Shown here: positions 1 to 14,515 of the stretch, one piece after another | Layout of the letters: the number at the start of each line of letters is the position of its first letter | Position numbering within the stretch: position 1 is the first letter of the stretch | Translations under genes and position numbers: made by a program | NCBI GenBank assembly: GCA_949152475.1 | Contig: OX424570.1 | Span: 16,116,694 to 16,180,693, forward strand | Length of the DNA: 64,000 nucleotides | Direction: 5' to 3' | DNA from: Terebella lapidaria | Lineage: Eukaryota > Annelida > Polychaeta > Terebellida > Terebellidae | The notes under the pieces: model-generated | Seen by the model: the letters and a program-made list of their open reading frames with translations, nothing else | Database searches by the model: none | What the model was told of the DNA's origin: nothing

Positions 1-3000
1 CGCTAACTGTACGGGAGACATTTCATACATTGTTATCTTTAAAATATATTTGATTACGTTTTATATTTTTTTTGTACAAAACTGACTATTTTTTTTTTGT
101 GGTATCATTTTGCGTTATCATGTAGAAAATAAACATGATAAACTGTATCTAGTGTATACATGAATTTCATTTCGCTTCTAGTATTTACTGTATACATGAA
201 AACGTCACTTCATTATTGAAAACATTCCTTCATTTTGTTCAGTTTAGTTTAGTTGCAATCATGAGTATGGAGAAAACGGAAAAAATTCTCAGTGAGCATG
301 TGCGATGATACGTTCTTACCAAGCCCACGGCCCGCTGTCGATCGCTAATGTACGCCACTCTCATGGCAACACCGATTACAGTCAAAGACACAGAGAGATA
401 TCACAGGTTCATGGTGTTTTGGTGAGAATTTTAGCATTTTCCCCGATGCATATCACAACAGATTCACAAGTCCTTTGTGGAGAAAAACATCCGCGAATGC
501 GTGTAGATGGAACTTCGGATATCCATTTCTACAAAGTTAGTTGTCCATTGGTAACATGTTTATCGAGTCAATGCAGGTTGAACAAATTTCCAAATTTTAC
601 TTTATTTCTTCACATATTTTCATCGACCAGCACTGGCCCATTTTTTCCGAAAGGAAAATCCATTTTTGTTGGCGAATCGTAGCTTCCTTCCATTGGAACA
701 ACTGAGGAAAGGCGAAACATTTATCAAGATAATCCAGTGATATTTTATCCGCTGCAAAAGCGATATTGCCTTCAATTTATCTACGAACCCGGTCGGCGAA
801 ACAAAATAGCGGAATGCCTCTACCAAACACTGAACATGTTGTAAGATCGTCAAGAAAAACATGGAACACGGAAAAATCTTCACCAATCGGCAAATCAGAC
901 ACTTGTTCTATTGCGATCGTGTTTGACACGAAACCCAGTAAAAATGCCAGTATACACGTAATCATGATTGATCATCGCAAACAGACAATTTTTAGACAAA
1001 TATCTATCTCAGAAGGCATAAAGATCCACATTGTCAAACTATCCAATGCAATTTCATAATACTAGTATACAAAGTCATGTCCAATAAAACTCACATCAAA
1101 TGATTGTCCTAAAGGCATGGATTCTATCAACCTTCATCGTGGACAATGATCCCACATAAATCATTCGATAACCTAACAAAGGGAGACTAATACTGAATAT
1201 ATACCAGTCTAGAATATTACCCACATAATTAGATGATTTAGTCATTTTTCATTATAACGCCATGATACGCCGTTAAATTAAATATCTGATCATGTTTTTA
1301 TGGCAAAATCAATGACAATATCTGCAACATGTGGGCAATTTCTCTCAAACCTTTGCTATACCTTTGTGCTAAATCATACTGAACCATAATATGGGGTGTA
1401 CATTTTAAGTGTTATATGGTTATATGGTATGAATAAAATTGAAATAAAATTTATTGTTATTTAAGAATTTAACAATTTCATGCTCGATGTTCACTTGCAT
1501 ATGTTGTGTTTTAATATCGGCAGAAACCTTCATGGTTCTCCGACTTCAAATATCGAGTAACATGGATTTTTTCATTGATTTTTCCGTTTGGCAACCGTCA
1601 ATGCAAGTAGCAAACCAAGAGACAGACTTTCAGCATGATGAAAGTGCAGTGGGTTCATCAATTTCCATTCGAATTTAAAAATTACGAGAACCCTTGCCAA
1701 AGAAATTGCCTACGTGATCGATGATTATTTTTTTCTGCACTCAATCAAATTTTCCTATTATAACATCAATTGAAAATTCGCTTCATAAGCTTGCTATTAA
1801 CCTTCAGACGAGACAAGCCCATCAGAGTCTAGATGCATTTTGCCCTTTTTTTCTACAGTTACCATGTGCAGTGCTGAGTTTATTTAAACCAGGTTGTCAA
1901 AAGCAAGCAAGTAGACCTATGATCTGATAATCTCTTCTGCGTTTATGTAATAGTTCACGTAATAGCTTTCTCTAAATATGTAAAGTTTAAAATTCACTGC
2001 ATGCTTCAGACTTTTAGAGAATATTTTCGTCTTTATATTCGTTACTTCATAATATACCATAGAGTTCCCTTTATTCGCATATTTTTTTTCATCCATTTCT
2101 TGGATGAGATCTATACACCATATACAACATATGGTAGCAATATGTATGTCCAGGTATCCTAAAGACCACACAAAGTAACTCTACATGGCAGCCTAGCAAG
2201 GTAAACATGGTAATGTTGGGTGCAAATTATACAAAGTGAACTTTTTGCCTTTGCGCCCCTTCTGGTGCATCACATTTACTGCAGGCAATACCGAAAATAA
2301 AGAAGGTTGGAAAATAACATTACTGATTTTGTTGAAAGACAAGTTTACAGTTATTGAAAACAAATACCCAAACTCATCTTCAAATTTTTTCAAGATATTG
2401 TCCATGATAACGCCTTTTCATGTTATTATTTTTCATTCAGTTTCACATGTGTTCTAGATGAAAGTTTTTATCATTTCATTTTTATCACTTCAGATGAAGT
2501 TTTTATCATTTCATCAATCACCAATCAATATTCAGTCAAGCCTTTTAACCTTGATCACAGCAACTGACAAATACTCACTCAATATATTTCCTCCGGTCAT
2601 TCAGAATGAAAAACAGTGAACCAAAACACTAGCCGTCAAATTTACTACATTTCAACATGTTCAAACGGCAAATCTGCATGATCATCAATTGAATCACCAA
2701 TGCAAAATGGATTTTATCACAATACCATGCTTTGGCATATCATGGTAATCTACATGTGAAAAAGGAAAGTAGAAATTTGTCAATGTTGTGCCTCAATAAA
2801 CAGATTTATAGTCTCAAGCATATTTTTGCTCCTGCCCAAAATCCAACACAAATGGAATTTTAAAGTAAGAAGCCATACTAGCTATTTTTATCCATAATAT
2901 TGAATTTTGTCCCCTGCCAAGTGACATAATTATACCCTAATAGGATAATATTTTTAAACACCATGATGCTCATTTCTACCGTTCTGCAGCGAAAACAAGG

Positions 3001-6000
3001 GCAAATCAATTTAGTTTTCTCACAACAAGCACTTAAGGAAAAGCTATTTTATGTACTTCTATGGGAAACAGCAGCCTGTTTTCCTAGCAATTCAACAGTT
3101 GCAACAAATTCCATTATTTCTCGATCTAGGCAGGAAAAGGAATGTTCCTAGTTTCATTTATGCAAATTTTTCAATGAAAATGATCCGAAGGAGCATTTTA
3201 GTACTTGTAGGCCCAGATTAGATTGGTGTAGATCATGAAATAAACCTGCTACTTCCATGAATAATTTAGGTAATTTTCATGAAATTTTACTTGGTTTCCT
3301 GTCATGACTGATCTTTTCATCAATGCAGGGTTGCTGACTGGTGGGGGGGGGGGGTGGCTAAGAGAAACCTAGAAAAGAATGTCTTATGTGTTTCTGACAC
3401 AAGTTTGTAACTACCAACAAAGCGCTGTATACTGTCTTGAGTTTCTTGCATCATTACAAGTTGGAATAACTGGGAAATCTTGTGAACCACATTGGGTGAA
3501 TTGTCCCGACATATGTACATGATAGCTTGGGCATACACACGAGTATAGGAAACCTACTACTACAAATATTGTTCCAAGCATTTTTCCTGGAGGGGAGCCT
3601 GTCCCAGGGGAGGATTATCTCCAAGACAAAAAGCCCCCAGGGTCTGAACCCCTCCCACCTAGAACCCACGAGAAAACCGCACCTGGACCAAATTAACCTT
3701 TGCCTGGGAAAGCAAAGACCGAAACCCTGCAAAGAACAAATACCGGAGCCAAGCGCAAGACCATTTCACTGGCTCTAGAGCTAACTGCAAGACTGTACTC
3801 CACGACTGTTTGACCCCCTGTACACTAGTACAATCGGTAGCAGGTTCAGGGCTAGGTCACTCTCGGAACCGTAATTTTGACACACCTGGTATATCTACAG
3901 GTACAGGTATGGTAAATCTGATTAACACTGTCAATAAGCATTCCTAGGTTTTTCTCCCATCATCCCAATCATCTGGACAAGTGCATTCCCAGATACTGGA
4001 TCGTAACCAGATATTACAAAGGGGATTCTGGCCAAAAAGAAAAGTATACCCGAACATATAGTTGAGCATATACCGTGTATCAGAAATTCGTTTCTTATTG
4101 GTTTCCAACATTAAATTTATATGCATTCATAATTTGTATCGCGATAGAGCTACACAATAATTTTTTTTTTTTTTCAAGTAATGTTGAGAATGAATATGAA
4201 ATAATTGGAATCTGACCCAATCAACTGCAAAAGTCAGACATTGACTGATTATTGATATAACCTTAATGACACAAGTCATGCAGTGTAATCACCACTATTC
4301 AAGCGCCAATATTTCGCAATGCACCCCCAAAAGACCAGACACATTGATTGAAGCATTCAATAACAAGTCGACATGACCATGTTTGGACAAGATTTTGAGG
4401 GCCGTGGGACACCGTTGTTATGTCTGTCGCTATGGGAACGGAAACAATCCCAAACACATAAAATATTAATGGCAACATCAACACCCATGTATCAGATGGT
4501 CGTGAAATATGACCTTGTCCCTATAGGGGAGGGAATTGGCTCTCAATCATGTACAAAGGACGCAACATAAAAGTCTGTGATTTTCGGTCGGTCCATTATA
4601 AAGAATGGGTAGCATAAAATTCCTGGAAGGCATCAAAAGGAAAGTGATGGATTTCATAATGAAAATAGAGGCCTGGCTTCAATAATGTGGCAAATATTGA
4701 CATGAATTCATTTTATGATTTATGCAATATTCATGTTTCATTTTCAGAAAGTTTCAAAAGATCAATATAGTTCAGAATGTATCACACATATTATCATGAT
4801 TATTGTCCCGCTTGGTTCTTGAATCTGTATGCAATTCTTTTGTGTGGCGGTATACTGTATAGTTTTTCGCACTTTCAAATGAAACCAATTTCCCACAACC
4901 TACAATTGCAATCGTACCTACATCGAAGCTACTAACAATACACACCCAAGAGTTAAGCCACCCGCGAACAGGGACTGAAACTCCTCAAATTTGGCAAATT
5001 ACGATACCAAGAAAGCAGATGTTGCTATGCTTTTTCCTTCTGTGACATTTTGTTTTTCAGGCATAAAGCACCATAGAATTGGGACAGCTGTTTACCTAAA
5101 CAATGGAACATACCTGGAAACGGAAAGACGGCTACGACTGGGAAAAACAGAACAGTTACCGACAGGAAAAGATTGATGTATTTACTTTAAAGCTTGCCAA
5201 TGTAGTAACCATTGAAGTTGCTGAAAAGCTGGGAGCGTGTACCATGATATCTATACAACTCGGCTTCAAAGCTGACAATGCTGAAACATACACATGTATT
5301 ATGGAGATCGATCTATAATCAAATTTGACAGAATAAAAACATAAAAGTCACTTTCCAGTGTCAATGTTTTACTGCAGAAAGGTATATCATATCTAGCAAT
5401 CCTACAAACCAGTTTTTTTATGCTGAAACACTATATGGAACAAAATTCTAATCCATAGATTTTATTCCGGACACTTCACGTTAGTTATCCAATGACTCAT
5501 GTAATCCACATTTTATCCAATTTGCGACATATCCGGAATCCATTAATGCTCCAAACTCGTCAATGCAGTAACAACACTTGCGTCATGCTACGTTTAACCT
5601 CCATTTCATCACTGATTTTGCTTGTGATCACTTGACACCCCCATTGAAACATGAACTGGTCCGACTGGGAGAGTCCTTTCTATTTATACCCAAAGGGGTG
5701 ATACAACTTCCACAGGTTGTTATTATTATGTCTAGGTGGAATAATGTTTATGTTCCTCTGATTTCCAGATTGTTTCCTTTCAAGGGAGATCCCATATTTT
5801 TCTTTGCACATGCATCCGCCTAGAAAGGTAGATATCAGGTGAATTTGATAAGGCACAGGCCGCACAGTGCAAGAAAAAAATGCTGCGTTTTCGTTTTCAT
5901 AAAGGAAACATGAAACCAGAATATAAAACAGTTGCCAAAAATTTATCCAGTGGGATCGCTCCTAGGTTCAAAGCCCATGTAAAAACTCCCAAGGAAACTA

Positions 6001-8982
6001 GATCCTGCTTGGCAGTAAATCATTCTCTCCCAGTCTGCCAACAACGGGATAGGTTATGACATGGGGAAATGGCGTTAACGCTCACATAAAATCCTCACTA
6101 AATCCATAAAAGTCGACCCAAGGCATTGCAAATGGAGGTCTGGCAAATTTCCATAAACCTCTGAGCTGGAAATGCCACCTGCGATGGACATCAAGAATCC
6201 ACAGTCAACATTCCACGATGACCACTACTTGTATCTGTCCACTCCATGCACAGTCCACATTTTACCACTGGCCTCGATTTTTTTTCAGGGATTACCACCA
6301 TACAATGTACATGCCTTACTATATATTTCATGGCGGTAACCATCTGGTTATTGATGCCCTACTAGCCACGGAAGATAATCCCACCCAACGCTTCTACGTT
6401 GGGCAAAGCCCACAAGCTCACATACAGTAGACCAGACCAATCCATGCACCGAGCCCTACTTGTCATATTGCCTCTTCCAAATCTCCATTTGAATGGCAGG
6501 CATGCAGATTAGCAAGGTTTATTTGAGGGTGGAAGGTCCTCGATTAGAGTGCTATCTAGATAAGGATTTGATTGACTCCTGGAAGTAGTGATACACTGCC
6601 TTTTTGCGCGGAGAAAATCCTGTGTATATATATCCCATTTTCGATGTTGCTGCACCGATATGAGAATGAACCATTGCACTGCCTGTCAAAAGCACCCCCA
6701 GTATCACCATGGCAAGATCACTGATTCGGACTGTGTATGCAATTCAAACAATGGGAAAGCTTGACCACTGCCTGCCAATACGCTGGGGAATAGCCTTGAA
6801 CCCTCCCCCCCCCCCCCCCCCCACGTCCACTCCTCTTCACAAAATCTGGGGAGGAGCTAGCCCCCACTTGCGATATAAAGTCAACAAAATATAATGATGT
6901 GCATCTCTCTTCGCGGGTTTTGTTTCAATATTTGAACAGCGGTGGGAGCGATTTATTTTCCGAGCAAACAAAATGTTGTAGGGGATGTAATATCCTGTCA
7001 GGCTGGCGCACTAGACAATAGAACGGTATTCATGGCTTTGGGGGTGCTGGTCAGTTCAATTGGAGGGGCTGTTATTTTCCGGGAATGTCGATAAGGGGGG
7101 GTGGGGGCGCCAACAAAAAAGGAAGAAATCCCGGGAACTTTATGATGAACAATATGTATCCAGAAAGAAACACATTATAGTCACGAGATATTTTATATCA
7201 TATGAAGTCCTGCATAATTGTTTGCCAGGGAAGAAGGCACCTCCCAAGTTAGATCCAGATTCATGACGAAAAAAATTCCCCATCAATTTTGATATCCATT
7301 TCATACTCAGTAGGCAAACATCAGGCCACATTAATACATTGTCATCTCATAATTTTATTGATCACAAAGTTGTCAGCGGAAATTGGAAACAGAAAATTGA
7401 TACCAATGATCAAACGACCAGAAAATTCAATAATTTCGAGTCATCGTCATTTGTTTTTTCATCTCTATTTTTTCCCAAGTACATAATATTGCACATGATG
7501 TTGTTCATCATTAAATCTCAAATTGATTCGGTCCTGTCATGTAAAACATGTAGCACAGATACCTGTTTAAAACATTGGATGCTTTTTAATCATTTGAGAT
7601 GATAAGACTGCTCATGGAAACATCGACTCTACACATGTCCAAACATATATTGGATTTAGCCAGAGGCATACAGTATCATATTTCAACATATCAAACACCC
7701 ATATATATATCAGAAAGGTTGTCTGATTTTATATATAAACTGTACACCCAATAGCAAGAATACATTGTTATGTATATCTGGCTATAGTTATTCTGTCCAT
7801 TTTATAAGTGATCTTTAACCGTTGTGCATGTTCAAAACTACATCTAGCCATAACATTTTCATATGTATAATCACAGGCTCACAGCACAAGGAAATGCCCA
7901 ATTGCCCATGGATAGGAAATGGACCTTCATGATTCCATTATATCATAATGCATCCAAAAATGTAATTTTCTTGGTAAGTGCTAGGAACATTATGACTCGA
8001 GTACTCATGGTATTCACCAGATGGCAGCACCTCCAACTAAACCTTGCTTAGAAATTACCCGCAGACTTTTTCTGGATACATTATGACGAGAAATGACACA
8101 AAAGCATATGACTTGTAAACATACAATTGTATGAGGTAATTTGACAGTGTAAATATCCAAAACTATAGGCAGACAGTGTTTGTTTCGGTAATATCCATTC
8201 GAATGTATTCCAATTAAATTTTGAATTAGGCACCGATCACTTTTGCCATACCATGAGATAATCTCACATTTAGTAAGATCCCTTAATTTAATTTGAGTGG
8301 AATACTCAGGGGCCAACCAGGAAATTGATCTAGATAGTTCTAATTGTCACAAATTCCTGAATTTGCGATCGATAAATGGCGAGACATTTAATTTGACAAT
8401 GACCCTGCACCTTCAATCATGACTGTGTTGCAATGCAGACAGAAATTTTCGTCTAAAATTGGAGTCAAAAATATTTGACTTATATTATGATGCATGGTTC
8501 ATTTGCACTACATGCGCTTTACAACATATTATATACTCACATACTGTACCACAATTGGTAGCAATATTTACAGTACGCTACAGTAAAAGTGCAGGCTGAT
8601 ATTTTACAGCTAAATTCGTCCGCCGATAAAATACGAGACGAATCCTGTTTCCGATGACTTATCACTGTGGGGCTACAACTAATTTATCTGCATACAATCG
8701 ACAGACTGACGGACGAACATAGACACAGACACCATATTCAAAACAGATGATCTTTTTCGAGAACGGAAGGGGGCCCCATGAATCTGCTCCATAATATCCT
8801 CCGTACAGCAGAAAGCTTTTATGGATTTTTTTCAAGTCATAATTTTCCCCGACCGGGTTCTGGCTAAAGAATTAATATTCGGTCACGTAGAAATATTGTA
8901 GAAAACAGCAGACGTTTTTTTGCACCACGCAAAGACACAAGCTTCAGCATAATGAACTGTGTATAAATGGTAGATATATACT
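1..8982. other. AT-rich non-coding stretch, probable tetraspanin intron
   Basis: I see no convincing exon on either strand. Open frames are short and lack domain-like composition. The stretch lies downstream (minus-strand sense) of the tetraspanin first exon at 32549-32611, so it is probably intronic. It contains a G12 tract at 3343-3354 and a C18 tract at 6805-6822. The region 300-1000 has overlapping open frames on both strands that I could not assign. Confidence 0.5.
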
Positions 8983-9649
8983 CAGGGCTCCCGATAGCGT
9001 AAAATAATGCGTAATTACGCATGACTTTTTGAAATTTACGCAGTGCTATCACGGCCAGTGCGTATGATTACGCACTCGAAAGATTTGGGGAAACTAATTT
9101 AAAACAAGGACATCGATTTATTAGCTAAAAAAACGAAGTTCTAGAAAATAATCAAACAATGTCAATTTCCGCCAAAGAGACGCATGCGCAATGCACTCGC
9201 TGGCGAATAAGTTGTGGGACACGTCATCAAAATTCGAGCACAACAAACTGCAGCGCCCTCGTGCGAATGGCTGCAACATCGAAAGCCTATGTGTGCGCCC
9301 CCTTGCGAATATAAATTTAAGGATTTCCCCACTTTCGTTTCTTCAACATGACTCGACAATGAATCGACGAACTATTCGAGAGCAAAACAAGTGCGTTTTC
9401 TGCAATAGAAGACCTTCAGAAAGCTACTATGGGCAAAGGCTATCATTGACTATTAGGATTGTGCTGAAATTTTGAGAAAAAACCTAGAGGATATGCGAGA
9501 TTTGTAAACATAATGGAAGCTGTCACTTTGACTGAAAAAAAATTAAATAAATTTTTTTTGAAAATTACCCCTTCATTTCAAAATTTACCCCTTGTAATTC
9601 GACCCATGGGGTATGGTACTCCTTCGAAAAAATCCTACCGGGAGCCCTG
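8983..9649. mobile_element. 667-bp non-autonomous TIR DNA transposon
   Basis: Both ends carry the inverted repeat CAGGGCTCCCGRTAG (about 15 bp, one mismatch). The hexamer TATACT directly abuts both ends (8977-8982 and 9650-9655) as a target duplication. CAGGG termini recall hAT elements, but hAT normally makes 8-bp duplications, so the superfamily is open. Near the left end TTACGC/GCGTAA words recur. A short plus-strand frame around 9358-9475 holds a CVFC cysteine pair, possibly a leftover of a zinc-binding coding exon. No transposase core is present. Confidence 0.7.
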
Positions 9650-12048
9650 TATACTTTACTCAGATAATACATACAAAATGTGATCTCAAATCTAGAATTC
9701 ACATTCATATTCGATAGATATCAAATCATCAGAATTTTGTGCCAGCTAAAAACTTGTAGAAATTTGAAATACGAGACATTTCCCCCAAATATAGTAACAA
9801 AGTCATGCCCAAAATTTTGAATGATGTCATGAAATAATGTATATTTATTGTTTTATGTACTATTGTTTTATGAGCTATAAGTCAGGAATCAGAACTGTTC
9901 TCTGATCGAAAAACATTGACTCGGCAATTCCCACACTTCATTTCCCGCCGCACCGCCAGAAAACAGCAAAATATCATAAGCCCTGTAAAGCTGTAAATGT
10001 TAAAGCGTGGCAATGGGACACATGGAAAACAATTGCGGGCGTTGCACTGCGGCCCGAAAGGGTCAGGAACACATCGCTATATCAACAATACTTCAACGTG
10101 TCAAGGAGGGGTTATAATTTTTGGCCCGCGTTTGCCGAGATTTGACATTTGGAAGTGTTTTTGCCTTGTATGGGTGCCCATAATGAGTACCTTTGGTGCC
10201 ATAGTATAACAGATTTTCTGACGATTGCATGCAGCATATGAATATCATTGTAACATCCGCAAAATAAAGCATCTGATACATTATTGAAATTGATATCGTT
10301 TTCAGGTTATTTGTGGAGACTGTAATATTGCCAAAACATTGATCATACCAATCATATCATTCCTGACTTGCTTTCACTGAGTGTGTATACATGAAATGTG
10401 AATCAAACCTCCCACTGGAAAGCTACATCGTGGAACCAAATACTTCCTTTCGAATCGATCTTGCAGACTGCCTCCCCCCCCCCCCCTTCCTCCCAGAAAT
10501 GTAATACTGTCCCCCAGTCTAGCTGATGATCTCCCTTACACCATGTCTACCAAGGATCAATAGCTGTTTCCCTTTGGGGGACGCGACTATTTTTGGAATT
10601 TTTCCATCTTTTGTAACATCATGAACATCACAGTATTGCTGGTTTTTTCCCCTCTAGAGAGTATTCATGTGTCAGGTGATTTGCCATTAGTTTTTATAAT
10701 GTACAAATTTTTTTTGTCTCACTGTATATATAGTGCCATGACCTGCTAAATGAGGTATTTTCTGTGAGATTTCTTATTAGTATCTCATCAAATATTTCAC
10801 TGATAAAACGATGGTAATGTACCACTTTTAAGCACCAACACTTCACAAAATAACACATGGGTTGGTACGAAAGCCTGTTTCTCTGTTCCAGCCTTGAACA
10901 ACACTGAATAATTCATGGAAAATATTGCAACCAATGTCTACGACATCCAGGTCTACATTCATGTATCGAGGAATACTAAATGAATCTCATTTTTACATTA
11001 TCCGTTCAATTCAAGTCAACCGAGCGCATTATGCAGCATACATTATTTATCTGATACACATATTGATAATTTGTATCTACCTATCCCCCCCCACCCCGAA
11101 TTAATTTAACTAATTGTAATCACCAAGTAGACACCCACAATATTGCTACCAACTGTGTAACTATGGCAACCACATGTCTTCTATTAATACAAGATCATTC
11201 AGTTCCTCCAACACAATCATGAAAATTTTCTTTGATGTTGCTCCCCCAAGTGCCTAGAATTGCTACTGCATCGTGCGTTTCTCTGAACAACAACAACGTT
11301 AACCCTTTGTCGCCAGAAAACTTCCAGCGGGCAATGTCCTTCTACCGTAATTATGCGAGCAAAGTGCACACGCAGTTGCTGCCAGTGGGCAGAAAACTCT
11401 GGAAGCTGAAAAGTAAACAGATACAGCTCCGAGCATATAGTACTCCTCGCATCGCTAAATATATATTTATGATATATTGATTTATTGATTATTCCCCCAC
11501 CCCACCCCACTCCATCGTTTAAGGTGCGGTATGAACACATTAGTGAGCTATAGTATATTTGAATTGGTGCTAGGGGCTATCTAACCAATGAGGGGGGTTA
11601 GATCACCATGGTGAAAGTCGAATACCGCACCTTACTCACTCCATCCCACCCCTACACCCTAGATTAATTTCCAGAGGGGAGTTTCCCATGATGTCAGAAA
11701 TGTAGTGTCCAGCCGCGTCCAAACGCCAATCAGCCTTCTTCCTTTCAACTGCGGGATGCCAATTATTTCAAGCGGCAAATCTTCCCCGTTATCTCTATAG
11801 CAACAAACTGACCACCACCAGCCATTCAACCTCTGTTATATGCCCCTTCTAGCAGTTTTACCCACTAGGAAATCCCCACAGTGTATCTGAGGCACTGGCC
11901 CTGGACATGTACAATACAAGACGGATCTATATACTCTCTGACTATAGAGATTGCAGACAATTGGCACGACTGGGCAAGAAAGCCACAGTCAAGCCCTGAT
12001 CATGATGATAGGGACAGGCTACAAGTAGATTAGTCATTACAGTCAGGT
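9650..12048. other. non-coding stretch, no gene seen
   Basis: There is no recognisable gene. It contains a C13 tract at 10474-10486 and a lone TTAACCCTTTGTCGCC word near 11299 that resembles a piggyBac-type terminus; I found no matching right end nearby. Probably the same tetraspanin intron. Confidence 0.4.
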
Positions 12049-13054
12049 ACAGTGGATCCTGAGTTGAAGACCACCTGTCATGAGAGACCACCTTGGTTTG
12101 AGAGACTGCCCTCCTTGGTCCCAAATGACCTTTTGTCATGTGAATGAACCTGTCATTTGAGACCATCTTTTTTTAGGTACCTTGGGTGGTCTTAACCCTT
12201 TCACCGGCGTGACCCTCGCGAAAAGTGTGCGCTACACGGCGCTCCGCTGGGAGATTTCTGGAAATTCGCGATATTGATTTAATATTGCTGATTTGGTAAG
12301 CAATGTAAGGTCCGAAGCATGACATATTATATACCAAATTAAAGAGGATAACTTACTGAAGACAATAAGACCACTTGCAGCTTTATATCATCATTTTTGA
12401 TGGAGATATGGTAAGATGAGTGAAATTTTTAAAGAAAATATCAGATTTTCAAAATACGATATATTGCGCCTTGTCCCGATATAAGCCAAATTTTAAATTT
12501 CTTTTATCCTTTTGATGGTGTTTGTTACTATAAATATTCTGTTATCTGCTGGATGAAGCTTAATTGGTGGCTCCTGTTTTTATTTTTCAGATTACCATGC
12601 CAAATGCTGTAGCACAGAAGAAAAGAGAATCGGATGTTTTCAAAAAATTTAATGAACTTTGGCGAATATGACTTTTGTATGAACATAATGTATCTGCAGG
12701 TAAAATATTAAATATTGCTCCAACATCACCTGGTTACTTCTCTCCTCAAGAACAATGAATACTCACATGAAATGCAATATTCAAGTTAAAATAACATCAA
12801 CAGGTATACACGGCCATGACAGTATGAGTATGATACCGATAAATAAAATCAACAAGTCATAACATACACAGTGAACATGATGCAAGTATTTCACAAATAC
12901 AACCATGGAAGTGGAGTAAATTTATCATCCGTATCTACAACAATTGTATACGAATATAATAAATAAGAATAACTATGTACAAATAAATAATAACAATAGT
13001 TCCATGAGCAAAACGGATATCAGTAATGAGCAGTCACACTCTAAGAGTCACACT

Positions 13055-14515
13055 CTACACTTCCCAAGGCATTGGACGCCAGAACTCGACAAGCGTGTGG
13101 AACTTGGCCCAGCAGTTGGAGTGCTTCCAGGTTCCATCGTCCTGCTTGACGCGCTTGACACAAAGCCCGACGTTGCAGGTGCTGCATACGATGGTGGTCT
13201 TCACCTTCTTGCAGTTGTCGGGGACCTGAGCGTAACTGGCATCAGGATGCCGCTTGGTGTAGCGCTTATAGCGCTCCCGACAGACGACACAGGTGACGTT
13301 GGTGCTCGAACCGATGTCAGGGAAGTGGTCGAGGGTTTTGTTCAGCCTGTCATGAACACCTTCGCCCCCGGTTTCTCGGGGCCGCTTCAAGGGGATACGC
13401 GTGTCACCGATGAGGGCGTGGGCAATGTCGAGCCGGAAGCCGAGGAGGTCTTGCTTGCGATGTCCAGCGGTGGGGGGGTTGTCGTTCTGGTACAGGATGA
13501 AGGCATTGTGACAGACCCACTCCAGGACCTTGACGACTGCTCGCATGTACCATCTTTTTTGTTTTCGACCTTTGTCGACTCGTGTCAGCTGGTCCAGGAT
13601 GTCGACACCGTTCATGTTCTCATTGTAGTCCCTAACGAGGGCTGTGGCATCGACATCAACACGGCGTCCCTCAGCGTTTCGGCGCTGGACCACATCGGCA
13701 TCTGGGTAGTGAAAGTTTGACAAGAAGTAGTTCTGATTCGAGTCGTACCAACGCACAGCCAGTAGGTTCCCACCACGCCTCCAGTCCCACTCTCCCTTTT
13801 GCCCCTTCTTCTTGACCAGGTTCTTCGGGAAGCCCTTCCTGTTTACCTGGCAGGTCCCAGCTGCCCCGATCCCCTCAACTGCCAGGTGGTGGAACAGTGT
13901 TGGTGATGAGTAGCCTCGATCCACCGTCAACTTGTGTCCCTGGTTCTGAAGACCAGTCATCAGCTGGGATACAATGTAACCCATGACTCCCAGGGCTGTT
14001 TTCTCGGCAGGTACAGTGACTTTTCCTGTGTAAAGCCGGAACCGCCACAGGTACTTGGTGGACTGGTCTACAAGTGCATCAACGCGAATCCCCCACTTGA
14101 TGGGCTTGCTGCGGATGTACTGCTTTGCCGACCATCGACCCTTGAATGGAATCATCACCTCATCCACAGTAATCCTTTCCCCCAGGGAGAACTCGTGCTC
14201 AAACCGGTCCATGACGGTGTCCAGCAGCTGGCGTATTTTTCGGGCCTTGTCCCGCGGGTGCGTGCTGATGTACGCCTCGGATCCAACTCGAAAGTATCGC
14301 TTGATGGTGTTAAAGCGTTTTTCCTTCATGATTGTCCAGAAGCCTGGAGTTCTGAGGACCCAGTGACGGCCGGTTTGTCGCCAGAGCTGCTCCAAGCGGG
14401 CTGGGTCCAGGCCGTAGTTAACGATCAGCAGAATGGAGAGGAAAACCTTGATCTCATCAAGCGTTGGGCGGGACCATGGGGTTTTGTTGTTGTCAGGCTC
14501 CGTCTCAATGTGTTG
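13055..14515 (-). CDS. piggyBac transposase, exon 2 (catalytic core and C-terminal Cys-rich domain)
   Basis: The transposase cuts and pastes DNA at TTAA sites in the nucleus. This exon encodes 486 residues plus a stop. Three aspartate blocks fit the piggyBac DDD catalytic triad: ITVDEVMIPFKGRW, KLTVDRGYSS and ENMNGVDILDQL. The C-terminus has a cysteine/histidine cluster (CVVC, CSTC, then a late His/Cys group), the usual zinc-binding end of the family. The acceptor is TACAG|CAACAC at 14515, and it joins exon 1 in phase 0, giving about 598 residues, the normal family length. I saw no internal stop. A long open frame on the opposite strand is an antisense shadow. Confidence 0.93.
   Translation of the reverse strand, partial: QHIETEPDNNKTPWSRPTLDEIKVFLSILLIVNYGLDPARLEQLWRQTGRHWVLRTPGFWTIMKEKRFNTIKRYFRVGSEAYISTHPRDKARKIRQLLDTVMDRFEHEFSLGERITVDEVMIPFKGRWSAKQYIRSKPIKWGIRVDALVDQSTKYLWRFRLYTGKVTVPAEKTALGVMGYIVSQLMTGLQNQGHKLTVDRGYSSPTLFHHLAVEGIGAAGTCQVNRKGFPKNLVKKKGQKGEWDWRRGGNLLAVRWYDSNQNYFLSNFHYPDADVVQRRNAEGRRVDVDATALVRDYNENMNGVDILDQLTRVDKGRKQKRWYMRAVVKVLEWVCHNAFILYQNDNPPTAGHRKQDLLGFRLDIAHALIGDTRIPLKRPRETGGEGVHDRLNKTLDHFPDIGSSTNVTCVVCRERYKRYTKRHPDASYAQVPDNCKKVKTTIVCSTCNVGLCVKRVKQDDGTWKHSNCWAKFHTLVEFWRPMPWEV

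Noticed and set aside
305-1059. Overlapping frames on both strands near the left edge
   Set aside because: No recognisable domain, no splice context, and both strands equally open; left unassigned.
8014-8316. Possible tetraspanin membrane segment (GGAAIW)
   Set aside because: It ends in a stop directly after the motif, and the rest shows no tetraspanin pattern.
12944-13720. 258-codon plus-strand frame
   Set aside because: It lies wholly antisense to the piggyBac transposase and has no domain of its own.
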